A DNA stretch of 64,000 nt, taken from positions 1,076,501-1,140,500 of the forward strand of contig NZ_CP077091.1 of the NCBI RefSeq assembly GCF_014268595.2. Reading direction: 5' to 3'. A model generated the notes under the pieces. The model saw only the letters and a program-made list of their open reading frames with translations, had not been told where the DNA came from and searched no databases. The translations under genes and the position numbers were made by a program. Positions 26,203 through 35,162 of this stretch are shown one piece after another. The DNA is from Pseudomonas hamedanensis (GTDB lineage: Bacteria > Pseudomonadota > Gammaproteobacteria > Pseudomonadales > Pseudomonadaceae). The first letter of the stretch is position 1. The number at the start of each line of letters is the position of its first letter.

Positions 26203-27498
26203 ATGATCGACCGTGTCTCCATGCACCTCACTCTGCTGGCGCTGTTCTGCGGGGTGAACGCAACCGCGCACGCCAGCGGCTTTTTCGACGATGCCAGCGG
26301 CGAAGTGCTCAGTCGCAACTTTTATTTGAACAACGACTACCGCTCGCCCTCAGCCAGCGGAAAAAGCTATAAACAAGAGTGGGCACAAGGCTTTATCGGA
26401 ACTTTCTCATCCGGTTTCACTGCCGGTACGCTTGGATTCGGCCTCGATGCACACGCTTTTTCCGGCCTGAAGCTGGACGGCGGCAAAGGTCATTCGGGGA
26501 CCGGGTTGCTGCCGGTCGACAGCGACGGGCGCAGCGCGAGCAATTACGCCAGCGCCGGTGGTGCGCTGAAGCTCAAGGCCTCGCGCACTACCCTCGCCTT
26601 TGGCGAAATGACCGTGGAAACCCCGGTATTCGATACCTCGGACAAACGCCTGCAACCGGAGTACGCCAGCGGTTTTCTGCTGAGCAGCCAGGAGATCGAC
26701 AACGTCAATTTGCAGGCCGGGCACTTCACTGCGTTCAAGAACCAGGACAGCGCTTCGGGCAAAGGCGATTTTTACGGTTACGGCGCCAGCACCGAGCACG
26801 GCGCGATCAGTTTTATCGGCGCCGACCTGTTTGCAGACCGTCCGCTGGGCGGCGCACTTTACGCCGCCGAATTGACCGACACCTGGCACCAGTACTACGG
26901 CAACCTGCACTTCAAACAATCGGGTCTGCTGATCGATGCCAACCTCTACCACACCCGCGATACCGGACAAGCCCTGGCCGGTGCAATCGACAACACCGCT
27001 GTCAGCCTGTCTGGCAAATACGCCTTCGGCCCGCACGCGGTGATGCTCGGCTGGCAACGTATCCATGGCGATACGCCGTTCGATTTCGTCGGTGGCGACT
27101 CGATCTACCTCGCCAACTCAATCAAATACGCTGACTTCAACGGTGCCAACGAGCGCTCCTGGCAGGCGCGCTACGACCTCAATTTCGGCACCTTTGGCCT
27201 CCCCGGTCTCACCTTCATGACCCGTTACGTCGCCGGCAGTCACATCGACGGCACCCACGCGCCCAAGGGCGGCGCCTACAACCCGTTTGATGCCGACAGT
27301 GGCGAGTACCAGCCGCAGCAAGGCAAAGACGGCAAGCACTGGGAGCGCGATATCGATGTGAAATACATCGTTCAGTCGGGGGCGGCAAAGGACTTGTCGG
27401 TCCAGCTCTCGCATGTTTCCCATCGCGGCAACGAGGCGCAGGCTGGCGATGATATTGACCGTCTCTATGTGGTGGTTCAGTACCCGCTGGGATTCTGA
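26203..27498 (+). CDS. OprD-family outer-membrane porin
   Basis: The product has about 431 residues. A signal peptide (HLTLLALFCGVNATAHA) precedes SGFFDDASGEVLSRNFYLNN, the start typical of mature OprD porins. Beta-barrel strands follow, ending LYVVVQYPLGF with the C-terminal Phe used by the BAM complex. TAGTLGFGLDAHAFSGLKLD and LTFMTRYVAGSHIDGT are also typical. OprD-family channels admit amino acids, peptides or small acids. Start is uncertain: ATG at 26203 or 26221, neither with a strong ribosome site. Confidence 0.9.
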   Translation: MIDRVSMHLTLLALFCGVNATAHASGFFDDASGEVLSRNFYLNNDYRSPSASGKSYKQEWAQGFIGTFSSGFTAGTLGFGLDAHAFSGLKLDGGKGHSGTGLLPVDSDGRSASNYASAGGALKLKASRTTLAFGEMTVETPVFDTSDKRLQPEYASGFLLSSQEIDNVNLQAGHFTAFKNQDSASGKGDFYGYGASTEHGAISFIGADLFADRPLGGALYAAELTDTWHQYYGNLHFKQSGLLIDANLYHTRDTGQALAGAIDNTAVSLSGKYAFGPHAVMLGWQRIHGDTPFDFVGGDSIYLANSIKYADFNGANERSWQARYDLNFGTFGLPGLTFMTRYVAGSHIDGTHAPKGGAYNPFDADSGEYQPQQGKDGKHWERDIDVKYIVQSGAAKDLSVQLSHVSHRGNEAQAGDDIDRLYVVVQYPLGF

Positions 27499-27666
27499 GG
27501 GCATCCACCCTGCATCGTCGGGCGGACCGGCTGAATTGCGCGTCACCAAAGGCCGAAAAATCGAGAATCACATTGCCCCCGCCGCCATGGAACCGGCAGG
27601 CTCGCTCCGGCAGGGTCATGGGCTTATCATGGCGCCCATGAATATCCCGCCTTCACGAGACCGCGC

Positions 27667-28821
27667 ATGACTTTCGATTTTGATCAGCTGTTCGACCGCC
27701 ACCACACCGGCAGCACCAAGTGGAGCCGCTACCCGGCCGATGTGCTGCCGATGTGGGTCGCTGACATGGATTTCGCCGCGCCGCCGGTGGTGATCGAAGC
27801 CTTGCAACAGCGTCTGCTGCACCCGTTGCTCGGTTACAGCGTGGCTCAGGACAACCTGCGTGAAGCGATCGTCGCCGATCTCTGGAACAAATACGCCTGG
27901 CAGGTCAAGCCACAAGAACTGATCTTCCTGCCCGGCGTCGAGTCCGGTTTCAACATGGCGCTCAAGGCGCTGGTGCAGGCGCCGCAGAATGTCGTGGTGC
28001 AGGTACCGAACTACCCGCCGCTGCGCCACGCGCCGGGGCATTGGGGCCTGAACAAGGTTGAACTGCAATTCCTGGCGCAGGCCGATGGCACCTATGCCAC
28101 GCCACTGGATGTGCTGCGCGAATCGCTGAACGGTGGCGGCGCGCTGCTGCTGAGCAACCCGCACAACCCGATCGGCAAGGTGTTCGGCCGCGAGGAACTG
28201 CAAGCGGTAGCCGACATTTGCGTGGCGCAGGACGCGTGGATCATCTCCGACGAAATCCACGCCGAGCTGTGTTTCGACGGGCGCGTGCACATTCCTACTG
28301 CGTCGCTGAGCCCGGAGATTGCCCGGCGCACGATCACCCTGATGTCGGCGAGCAAGGCCTACAACATCGCCGGCCTGAAAACTTCGTTCATGATCATTCA
28401 GGACGCCGCCCTGCGCGAACGCGTCAACCATGCCCGTTGCGGCATGGTCGACAGCGTCAATCCACTGGGCATGGAAGCCACCCGCGTGGCTTACAGCGAA
28501 GCCGGGCCGTGGCTTGCGGCGCTTAAAACCTATCTGCAGGCCAACCGTGACTGGCTGGTGGACGCGGTGCGCAGCCGCCTGCCGGGCGTGACCCTGAATG
28601 TGCCGCAAGGCACCTATCTGGCGTGGCTCGATTGCTCGGCCCTGGACCTGAGCAATCCGCAGCAGTTTTTCCTGGAGCAGGCCAAGGTCGGCCTCAGCCC
28701 GGGAGTGGACTTCGCCGATCAGAGCCAGCAGTTCGTGCGCCTGAACTTCGGTTGCCCGCGTGCCCTGCTGGAAGAAGGGATTACGCGGATGGAGCGGGCT
28801 TTGGCGCAACGCGCTGGCTAA
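27667..28821 (+). CDS. patB: MalY/PatB-family PLP-dependent C-S lyase / aminotransferase
   Basis: The 384-residue fold-type I PLP enzyme contains VLPMWVADMDFAAPPVV near the N-terminus. The lysine that binds PLP is in LMSASKAYNIAGLKTSF. LLLSNPHNPIGKVF and IISDEIHAEL supply other cofactor contacts. This pattern is characteristic of the PatB/MalY group, which cleaves cystathionine or cysteine conjugates. The ATG at 27667 has little ribosome-site signal. It is a single gene between the porin and a permease. Confidence 0.88.
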   Translation: MTFDFDQLFDRHHTGSTKWSRYPADVLPMWVADMDFAAPPVVIEALQQRLLHPLLGYSVAQDNLREAIVADLWNKYAWQVKPQELIFLPGVESGFNMALKALVQAPQNVVVQVPNYPPLRHAPGHWGLNKVELQFLAQADGTYATPLDVLRESLNGGGALLLSNPHNPIGKVFGREELQAVADICVAQDAWIISDEIHAELCFDGRVHIPTASLSPEIARRTITLMSASKAYNIAGLKTSFMIIQDAALRERVNHARCGMVDSVNPLGMEATRVAYSEAGPWLAALKTYLQANRDWLVDAVRSRLPGVTLNVPQGTYLAWLDCSALDLSNPQQFFLEQAKVGLSPGVDFADQSQQFVRLNFGCPRALLEEGITRMERALAQRAG

Positions 28822-28837
28822 CCCCAGGCCGTCCGTC

Positions 28838-28877
28838 TCTGCTGGCGATAGCCGCGCAATTCGCGCTATCGCCAGCA
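28838..28877. repeat. inverted repeat in the patB-permease gap
   Basis: GCTGGCGATAGC and its complement GCTATCGCCAGC flank a 12-base spacer, 20 bases after the patB stop. It resembles a different REP class from the other copies and may act as a 3' hairpin. The remainder of the 206-bp gap shows nothing clear. Confidence 0.6.
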
Positions 28878-29027
28878 CGCTGGCTCCCGCCGTTGCTTTG
28901 CCTAAGCGCGGCGCCCAATAAAACCTGACCTTTCAGGCAGTTATTGCTCGTTGCCCTCGCCGCCCGCTTGCGGCATCCTGCGCCTCCATTTTCTGACCCG
29001 GCCGCGCTTTGTGGCACGCACCTCACC

Positions 29028-30494
29028 ATGACCGCCTCTGATAAAGCCCCGCGCAACAACGATCTGATCTACGGCCTCAACGACCGTCCGCACCTGACCG
29101 CCACCGTGTTTGCGGCGTTGCAGCACGTGCTGGCGAGTTTCGTCGGCATCATCACCCCCACCCTGATCATGGGCGGCGCCCTCGGCCTGCAGAGTGAAAT
29201 CCCCTACCTGATCAGCATGGCGCTGTTCGTCTCGGGCCTGGGCACGTTTGTCCAGGCCAAGCGCTTCGGCCCGGTCGGTTCGGGGCTGCTGTGTCTGCAA
29301 GGCACCAGTTTTTCCTTTATCAGCGTCATTCTCAGCGCCGGGTTCATGGTCAAGGCGCGTGGCGGCGGCACCGACGAAATCCTCTCGACCATCTTCGGCG
29401 TGTGCTTTTTCGCGGCGTTCATTGAAGTGGTGCTCAGTCAGTTCATCGGCAAGCTGCGCATGCTGATTACCCCGGTGGTCACGGGGACGATCATCACGCT
29501 GATGGGCCTGTCGCTGATCAAAGTCGCCATGACCGACATCGCCGGCGGCTTCGGCGCGGCGGATCTGGGCGCGGCCAGCCATATAGCCCTGGCGGCGCTG
29601 GTGATTGGCACCATCGTGGTGCTGAACCGCGTCGACGTGCCGTTCCTGCGGCTGGGCGCGATCGTCATCGGCCTGACCCTCGGCTACGGGGTGGCGTGGT
29701 TGATGGGCACGGTGGACTTCGCCTCGATGCCGGAAGTACCGCTGGTCAGCGTGCCCGTGCCGTTCAAGTACGGTTTCAACTTCGACTGGGTCGCGTTCGT
29801 CCCGGTGGCAGTAATTTTCCTCGTCTCGCCGCTGGAGGCGGCGGGTGATTTGACGGCCAATTCGATGATTTCCCGGCAACCGGTGAAAGGGCCGCTGTAC
29901 ATTCGGCGGATCAAGTCGGGGCTGCTCGCGGACGGCCTGAACTCGGCGATGGCCGCGGTGTTCAACAGCATGCCGATGGTCACGTTCGCGCAAAACAACG
30001 GCGTGATTCAGCTGACCGGCGTCGCCAGCCGTTATGTTGCGTTCTTCATCGCCGGTCTGCTGGTGCTGCTGGGGCTGTTCCCGATGATTGGCGCGGTGCT
30101 GCAACTGATGCCCAAACCCGTGCTCGGCGGCGCTGAACTGGTGATGTTCGGCACCGTGGCCGTGGCCGGGATCAAGATCCTCGCCGAGGCCGGCCTGCAT
30201 CGGCGCAACATGCTGATCGTAGCGATTTCCCTCGGCATGGGCCTGGGCATTGCTGCCGTGCCCGAGGTGCTGCGTGAGTTGCCGCAAGCGCTGCGCAACA
30301 TCTTCGAATCGCCGATCACCGTCGGGGCGTTGTGCGCTATCGTGCTGAACATCTTCCTGCCAGAAGAGTTCATCGAGCTGGAAGAAGACGATTTCGACCC
30401 GGAAGCCTCTATTCTTCAAGTCATGGAGAACCCGGACATGCCGGCCAAGGGTGAACCTGCCCCATCGGCGGCTGTCGCACAGTTGAACCGCTGA
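29028..30494 (+). CDS. NCS2-family nucleobase:cation symporter (uracil/xanthine permease)
   Basis: The 488-residue protein has about twelve to fourteen membrane segments. The family motif LQHVLASFVGIITPTLIMGG is near the N-terminus (quoted to 20 residues). Central transport residues occur in SPLEAAGDLTANSMI and NSMPMVTFAQNNGVIQLTGV, the NCS2 signature. The long acidic C-terminal tail is cytoplasmic. By family it takes up uracil, xanthine or uric acid with H+ or Na+. I chose the ATG at 29028 (MTASDKAPRNN) because homologous sequence starts soon after it. Confidence 0.9.
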   Translation: MTASDKAPRNNDLIYGLNDRPHLTATVFAALQHVLASFVGIITPTLIMGGALGLQSEIPYLISMALFVSGLGTFVQAKRFGPVGSGLLCLQGTSFSFISVILSAGFMVKARGGGTDEILSTIFGVCFFAAFIEVVLSQFIGKLRMLITPVVTGTIITLMGLSLIKVAMTDIAGGFGAADLGAASHIALAALVIGTIVVLNRVDVPFLRLGAIVIGLTLGYGVAWLMGTVDFASMPEVPLVSVPVPFKYGFNFDWVAFVPVAVIFLVSPLEAAGDLTANSMISRQPVKGPLYIRRIKSGLLADGLNSAMAAVFNSMPMVTFAQNNGVIQLTGVASRYVAFFIAGLLVLLGLFPMIGAVLQLMPKPVLGGAELVMFGTVAVAGIKILAEAGLHRRNMLIVAISLGMGLGIAAVPEVLRELPQALRNIFESPITVGALCAIVLNIFLPEEFIELEEDDFDPEASILQVMENPDMPAKGEPAPSAAVAQLNR

Positions 30495-30507
30495 CTCCGG
30501 GCCTCGA

Positions 30508-30545
30508 CAAAAAGGGCTGCACCGGCAACGGTTCAGCCCTTTTTT
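30508..30545 (+). terminator. Rho-independent terminator of the permease gene
   Basis: AAAAGGGCTG pairs with CAGCCCTTTT across a loop, followed by a T-run, 14 bases after the stop. Confidence 0.9.
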
Positions 30546-30558
30546 CGAGAGAGTATTT

Positions 30559-31032
30559 ATGCGCCGCGTCCACGCCGTCATCCTGTCGCTACTGCTGCTG
30601 TCGCTCAGTGCCTGCGCGCTGTTTCCCCATCGCGATCCGGTGAACATCAACGTGGTCGGCCTCGAACCGCTGCCGAGCCAGGAACTGGAGGTGCGCTTCG
30701 CCATCAAGCTGCGCGTGCAGAATCCCAACGAAACCGCCATCGACTACAACGGCATCGCCCTGGATCTGGAAGTCAACGGCCATTCGCTGGCGTCAGGTGT
30801 GAGCGATCAGAGCGGCTCGATCCCACGTTTTTCGGAAACCGTGGTGACGGTCCCGGTCAGCGTTTCGGCGTTTTCGGTACTGCGCCAGACATTGGGCCTG
30901 AGCCAGACGCAAAGCCTCGACAATCTGCCCTACGTGCTACGTGGCAAACTGGCGGGTGGGTTGTTTGGCACAATGCGCTTTACCGATAGCGGCAAGCTGA
31001 GTTTGCCCAAGGCCAGTGCTGCGACCTGGTAG
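30559..31032 (+). CDS. LEA type-2/WHy-domain lipoprotein
   Basis: The 157-residue protein has a lipoprotein signal peptide with lipobox LSAC at residues 18-21. The remainder is a WHy/LEA14-like beta-sandwich: VNINVVGLEPLPSQELEVRF, KLRVQNPNETAIDYNGIALD and GSIPRFSETVVTVPVSVS. Such proteins are linked to desiccation and stress tolerance, but the molecular role is unclear. It begins right after the permease terminator, so its promoter must overlap the hairpin, or transcription reads through. Confidence 0.88.
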   Translation: MRRVHAVILSLLLLSLSACALFPHRDPVNINVVGLEPLPSQELEVRFAIKLRVQNPNETAIDYNGIALDLEVNGHSLASGVSDQSGSIPRFSETVVTVPVSVSAFSVLRQTLGLSQTQSLDNLPYVLRGKLAGGLFGTMRFTDSGKLSLPKASAATW

Positions 31033-31090
31033 CCAGTCGCGCACACATCTGAGCGGTCTACTCCTGATCGTGGAAGCAACACAAAACCAT

Positions 31091-31179
31091 TGTAGGAGTG
31101 AGCCTGCTCGCGATAGCGGTGTGCCAGGCGATAAAGATTTATCTGATAAACCGATATCGCGAGCAGGCTCACTCCTACA
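31091..31179. repeat. REPIN
   Basis: TGTAGGAGTGAGCCTGCTCG and its complement enclose a short spacer between the convergent LEA-type gene and the nitrilase gene. Confidence 0.85.
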
Positions 31180-31200
31180 GGACCTTCCTCAGCCTTAGGT

Positions 31201-32124
31201 TTAGGTGTTGAAACGCACCCCCGGCTTGGCCCGTTCATCGACGGACAACTCAAACACATCCGGCCGCGCATAATGGCCGACCACGTCATAGTCGTAGCGG
31301 GCACGGATCAACTCGTCAGTATCAATTTCAGCGGTCAGCAGCCCCGCCTCACCGCGCAGTGGCCCGGCCAGCACATCGCCCATCGGCCCGACGATCACGC
31401 TACCGCCGGCGATCAAGGGGCGATCCGCAGGCCAGTTGGCAATCTCCACGCCCAGCTCATTTGGCGATGCCTGCACCTGACAGGCGCTGACCACAAAGCA
31501 GCGCCCCTCGTGGGCAATGTGGCGCATGCTCACTTGCCACATCTCGCGCTCGTCCACGGTCGGTGCGCACCAGATTTCGACCCCCTTGGCGTACATCGCC
31601 GTGCGCAGCAACGGCATCATGTTTTCCCAGCAGACCACCGCGCCGAGCTTGCCGACCTGGGTGTCGAGCACCGGCAGGGTCGAGCCGTCGCCCTTGCCCC
31701 AGATCAGCCGCTCGGTGCCGGTGGGCATGAGTTTGCGGTGTTTGGCCACCAGTCCGGCGTGCGGATCGAAGTACAGCGCCGTGCAATACAAGGTGCTGCC
31801 GGCGCGTTCGATCACACCGATCACCAGATTCGCCCCGGTGCGGGCTGACAGCCCCGCCAGCGCTTCGGTTTCTGCGCCAGGCACATCAATGGCATTGGCG
31901 AAATACCGCGCATAGGCCTCGCGCCCCTCGGGCAAGCGATAGCCCAGTTGCGTGCCGAACCCCTCGCCTTTCGGATAACCACCGAGCAGCGCTTCGGGCA
32001 TTACCACAAGCGCGGCGCCGGATTCGGCGATGGCGTTCTCCCAGTCGAGGATCTGTTCCAGGGTTTCGCCTTTGCCACCGGGCAAGGCGCCGATTTGCAG
32101 CGCGGCGACGATTGATTTGGGCAT
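31201..32124 (-). CDS. nitrilase-superfamily C-N hydrolase
   Basis: The 307-residue protein has the catalytic triad of nitrilases: Glu in [14 protein letters not shown], Lys in [18 protein letters not shown] and Cys in [35 protein letters not shown] and [20 protein letters not shown] match plant-type and bacterial nitrilases of branch 1, which convert nitriles to acids and ammonia. GGAG lies 7 bases before the ATG. It is divergent from a LysR regulator 83 bp away, which probably controls it. Confidence 0.9.
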   Translation of the reverse strand: MPKSIVAALQIGALPGGKGETLEQILDWENAIAESGAALVVMPEALLGGYPKGEGFGTQLGYRLPEGREAYARYFANAIDVPGAETEALAGLSARTGANLVIGVIERAGSTLYCTALYFDPHAGLVAKHRKLMPTGTERLIWGKGDGSTLPVLDTQVGKLGAVVCWENMMPLLRTAMYAKGVEIWCAPTVDEREMWQVSMRHIAHEGRCFVVSACQVQASPNELGVEIANWPADRPLIAGGSVIVGPMGDVLAGPLRGEAGLLTAEIDTDELIRARYDYDVVGHYARPDVFELSVDERAKPGVRFNT

Positions 32125-32207
32125 TGCGGTACTCCATCAGGTTCAGAGGTTGCCGATTCTGCGGCGCCACGCGATCATGAATAAAGACCGAATCACTGCT
32201 GAATGAT

Positions 32208-33116
32208 ATGAGCCAAATGAATATCGCCGACATCGATCTCAACCTGCTGAAAGTCTTCGAAGCGCTGCATGAAGAATCCAGTGCCAGCCGCGCCGCGCTG
32301 CGCCTGGGTGTGACGCAATCGGCGGTCAGCGCGGCGCTGCGGCGTTTGCGCGAGGTTTATGGCGATCAGCTGTTCGTGCGCACCGGTCGTGGCTTGGCGC
32401 CGACGCTGCAAGCCAATCAGTTGAAACCGGTGGTCAGCGAGGCGCTGAACAAATGTCGGCAAAGCCTGGCGATGGTCGATCCGGCGGCGCAAGCGTACGA
32501 CGGTCGTTCGATCACGATTGGTCTTTCGGATGATTTCGAAATCGCTTACGGCCGACGCCTGATCGAGGCAATCGCCCGCCAAGCGCCGAAACTGCGGCTG
32601 ATTTTTCGCCAGACCCACAGCCAGATTGTTGCCCGTGCCCTGATGGAGCGCAGCATTGACCTGGCAATCACCGCCGGTGGCTTTGCCGAGCGTCTGCTCA
32701 GCCGGCAGGTGTTGGGCGAAGGCGGATACGCCTGTCTGGTCGACGCCGACAGTCTGGAATCCGGCCAGGAGGACATCGGCTTGCAAGAGTTTGTTGCCCG
32801 CGAGCACATTCTGGTGTCGTCCGGCGGGTTTATCGGAATTACCGATGAAGGATTGGCCGCGCTGGGCCTGAGTCGACAGGTGTGCGCCTCGACCACGCAT
32901 TTCGCCGCGCTGCCGTATTTGCTCAAGGGCAGTCGGGCCGTGGCGACGATTCCCGCGCACGCGGCCGCAAGCATCGCGGCGCTCAGCGGCCTGGCGCTGC
33001 TGCCCTGCCCGCTGAAGCTGCCGCGTTATCCGATCGAATTGGGCTGGCGCACCAGCACGCGGGTCGATCCGCTGGTGGTCAAGGTCCGCGAGGCGATTGC
33101 CGCGACGTTTGTCTGA
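32208..33116 (+). CDS. LysR-type regulator, probably of the nitrilase gene
   Basis: The 302-residue protein has the N-terminal winged helix ASRAALRLGVTQSAVSAALR followed by LREVYGDQLFVRTGRGLAPT, a form found in NodD/LeuO-like LysR proteins, and a C-terminal effector domain (SITIGLSDDFEIAYGRRLIE). The ATG at 32208 is weakly supported; a second at 32217 (MNIADIDLNLLK) is possible. Confidence 0.88.
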   Translation: MSQMNIADIDLNLLKVFEALHEESSASRAALRLGVTQSAVSAALRRLREVYGDQLFVRTGRGLAPTLQANQLKPVVSEALNKCRQSLAMVDPAAQAYDGRSITIGLSDDFEIAYGRRLIEAIARQAPKLRLIFRQTHSQIVARALMERSIDLAITAGGFAERLLSRQVLGEGGYACLVDADSLESGQEDIGLQEFVAREHILVSSGGFIGITDEGLAALGLSRQVCASTTHFAALPYLLKGSRAVATIPAHAAASIAALSGLALLPCPLKLPRYPIELGWRTSTRVDPLVVKVREAIAATFV

Positions 33117-33120
33117 AGCG

Positions 33121-33375
33121 CTACTTGTTCGCGGCCATCAGTCGATTGACTTCACTGCGCACCATGTTGGCAAATTCCGGTGGCGACATGCCGTCCAGCT
33201 CGGCACGGACCCACTCGGCCCATTTGCCCTTGCGCTTGCCCCGCTCGCCAAACAACCGCGCGGCTTCGCCTTTGGCCTTGCCCAGATTGTTTTGCCAGAG
33301 TTCGAACAGACGGGATTTCTCATCTTCCAGCGCGGCGCGCTCGGCGAGGGATTTGTCGGCCAGATTGAAACTCAT
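33121..33375 (-). CDS. conserved hypothetical protein (84 aa)
   Basis: The product has 84 residues, is highly charged and helical: RAALEDEKSRLFELWQNN, ARLFGERGKRKGKWAEWVRA and MSPPEFANMVRSEVNRLMA. It has no signal peptide or membrane segment. AGGA precedes the ATG. It converges with the LysR gene with a 4-base gap. Function unknown. Confidence 0.7.
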   Translation of the reverse strand: MSFNLADKSLAERAALEDEKSRLFELWQNNLGKAKGEAARLFGERGKRKGKWAEWVRAELDGMSPPEFANMVRSEVNRLMAANK

Positions 33376-33529
33376 GGGGAATTATCCTGCTGCGTAAAAT
33401 GACGACATCTTACACGCTCGACAGAAATCTCCCGCGCAGGTTTTTGTGCGTGGGCTAAATTACGTGCAACTTTTCGCCCCGCGCCACACTCCATTAGTCA
33501 CTGTCCATTCACCTGCAAGGAGTCACCCA

Positions 33530-33847
33530 ATGGCCCGCAAATCCGCCGCGCAAGCCGCTGAAGAGCAAATCAAGGATCAAGCCTTCAGCGAGCTTCAGGC
33601 CCTGATCGAAGAATCGGACAAACTGCTCAAGAGCAGCGCCTCGCTGGTCGGCGAAGAAGCGGAAACGCTGCGCGCACAAATCGCCCTGAAACTGCAGCAG
33701 GCGCTGGACTCGGTGTCCAGCGTGCGTGATCGCACAAAACCGGCAGTCGAAGCCACTGAGAATTATATCGGCGGGCATCCGTGGCAGACCGTGGCGATCT
33801 CCGCCGGGTTCGGTCTGGTGGTAGGGTTGTTGCTCGGGCGTCGTTGA
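33530..33847 (+). CDS. DUF883 family membrane-anchored protein (ElaB/YqjD-like)
   Basis: The 105-residue protein begins MARKSAAQAAEEQIKDQAF. A long amphipathic helix is followed by a C-terminal membrane segment, ENYIGGHPWQTVAISAGFGL then VVGLLLGRR. This is the YqjD/ElaB pattern, where the tail anchors in the inner membrane and the soluble helix can bind ribosomes in stationary phase. AAGGAG lies 7 bases before the ATG at 33530; a longer frame was rejected. Confidence 0.88.
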   Translation: MARKSAAQAAEEQIKDQAFSELQALIEESDKLLKSSASLVGEEAETLRAQIALKLQQALDSVSSVRDRTKPAVEATENYIGGHPWQTVAISAGFGLVVGLLLGRR

Positions 33848-33860
33848 GTCTGGCGTAGAT

Positions 33861-33891
33861 GAAAAAGGCGAACCTCGCGGTTCGCCTTTTT
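33861..33891 (+). terminator. Rho-independent terminator of the DUF883 gene
   Basis: AAAGGCGAACC pairs with GGTTCGCCTTT around a TCGC loop, with an A-run before and a T-run after. It could serve the converging dpkA gene too. Confidence 0.9.
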
Positions 33892-33907
33892 TGTTGCCGC
33901 AATTTCC

Positions 33908-34957
33908 TCAGGCGCCTGACTGCCCTGCCAGTTCGCGCAACTGCGCCAGCGTTGCCTCGTCCAGCACAATCCCTTGCGCCAGCGATCTGGCGCGCTGCTG
34001 ATGTCGGCGATCGCCCGGCAACCGCTTGAGCCCGACACCGTGCATCTGCCGCACCAGCTCTTCACTGCGCTCGGCAAAGCTTTGCCCCGCCGCCTTGCTC
34101 GGGTCAATGACGATCATAAGTTGGCCGGTCCACGGCGTTTTCGCCCCGGGATGGTTCGACCAGTCGAACTCAAAGGAGAAGTTGCCGCCGGTCAGCGCCG
34201 CAGCCAGCAACTCGACCATCATCGACAGCGCCGAGCCCTTGTGCCCGCCAAACGGCAGCAACGCGCCGCCTTCCAGAATGGCGCGTGGGTCCTGGGTCGG
34301 TTGGCCGAGACCGTCGACGCCCATGCCGACCGGCAGTTTTTCGCCCTTGCGCGCAGCGATCTGCACGTCACCGTGGGCGATGGCGCTGGTGGCCAGGTCG
34401 AAAACGATCGGTGCGGCGCCGGCCCGGGGTGCAGCGAAGGCAATCGGGTTGGTGCCGAACAACGGCCGGTCGGCGCCATGGGGCACCACGCAGGTCATGC
34501 TGTTGACCACGCTGAGCGCCACCAGGCCTTCGTCGGCGAACGGTTCGACGTCCGGCCACAGCGCGGCGAAGTGATGCGAATTGCGAATCGCCAACACGGC
34601 GATGCCCGCGTGCCGCGCCTTTTCGACCAGCAACGGCCGAGCGGCGGCCAGGGCCGGCTGGGCGAAACCGTTACCGGCATCGACGCGCACGAATCCGGGG
34701 GCGACGTCTTCGATTTGCGGCACCGCCTGTCCGTTGACCCAGCCACTATTAAGAGTCGAGACGTAACCAGGAATGCGAAACACGCCATGGCTGTGCGCGC
34801 CATCACGCTCAGCGCCGGCACAGTTGGCGGCCAGCACTCGCGCGACTTCCGCAGAGGTGCCATGCCGCAGGAAAATCGTTTCAAGCAATTGCGTCAGCGC
34901 TTCGAGAGACAACGAGGACGAGACAACCGAGGACACATGATCGTGTGGCGCAGACAT
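33908..34957 (-). CDS. dpkA: delta1-piperideine-2-carboxylate/delta1-pyrroline-2-carboxylate reductase (Ldh family)
   Basis: The 349-residue protein belongs to the malate/L-lactate dehydrogenase-like NADP oxidoreductases. AERDGAHSHGVFRIPGYVST, VDAGNGFAQPALAAARPLL and GILGHKG-like GGALLPFGGHKGSALSMM match the P. syringae DpkA sequence as I recall it, with many identical blocks. DpkA reduces cyclic imino acids in D-lysine and D-proline breakdown to L-pipecolate and L-proline. I chose the ATG at 34957, with GGAG 7 bases upstream. No other lysine-pathway gene is adjacent. Confidence 0.87.
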   Translation of the reverse strand: MSAPHDHVSSVVSSSLSLEALTQLLETIFLRHGTSAEVARVLAANCAGAERDGAHSHGVFRIPGYVSTLNSGWVNGQAVPQIEDVAPGFVRVDAGNGFAQPALAAARPLLVEKARHAGIAVLAIRNSHHFAALWPDVEPFADEGLVALSVVNSMTCVVPHGADRPLFGTNPIAFAAPRAGAAPIVFDLATSAIAHGDVQIAARKGEKLPVGMGVDGLGQPTQDPRAILEGGALLPFGGHKGSALSMMVELLAAALTGGNFSFEFDWSNHPGAKTPWTGQLMIVIDPSKAAGQSFAERSEELVRQMHGVGLKRLPGDRRHQQRARSLAQGIVLDEATLAQLRELAGQSGA

Positions 34958-35162
34958 CTGAAGCTCCAGAATGATTATTGGAGGGAACAACAGCGTACGA
35001 ACGACTTGCCCAGCGATTAACCATGGCGCAGCTGTCGGCTGTCAACCCTTCGATGACACGACAATCAAGGACTCGCCTGACTGCACATTTCAATCCGGCG
35101 TGTGCGGTAACTATCTACCGCCAGTCGCTGAGGCCGCCTAATTATTCTGACGATCCCGCCCC
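34958..35162. other. gap between dpkA and the large toxin-like gene
   Basis: A 205-bp divergent gap that should contain both promoters. No ribosome site precedes the large gene's first ATG. Nothing else was seen. Confidence 0.3.
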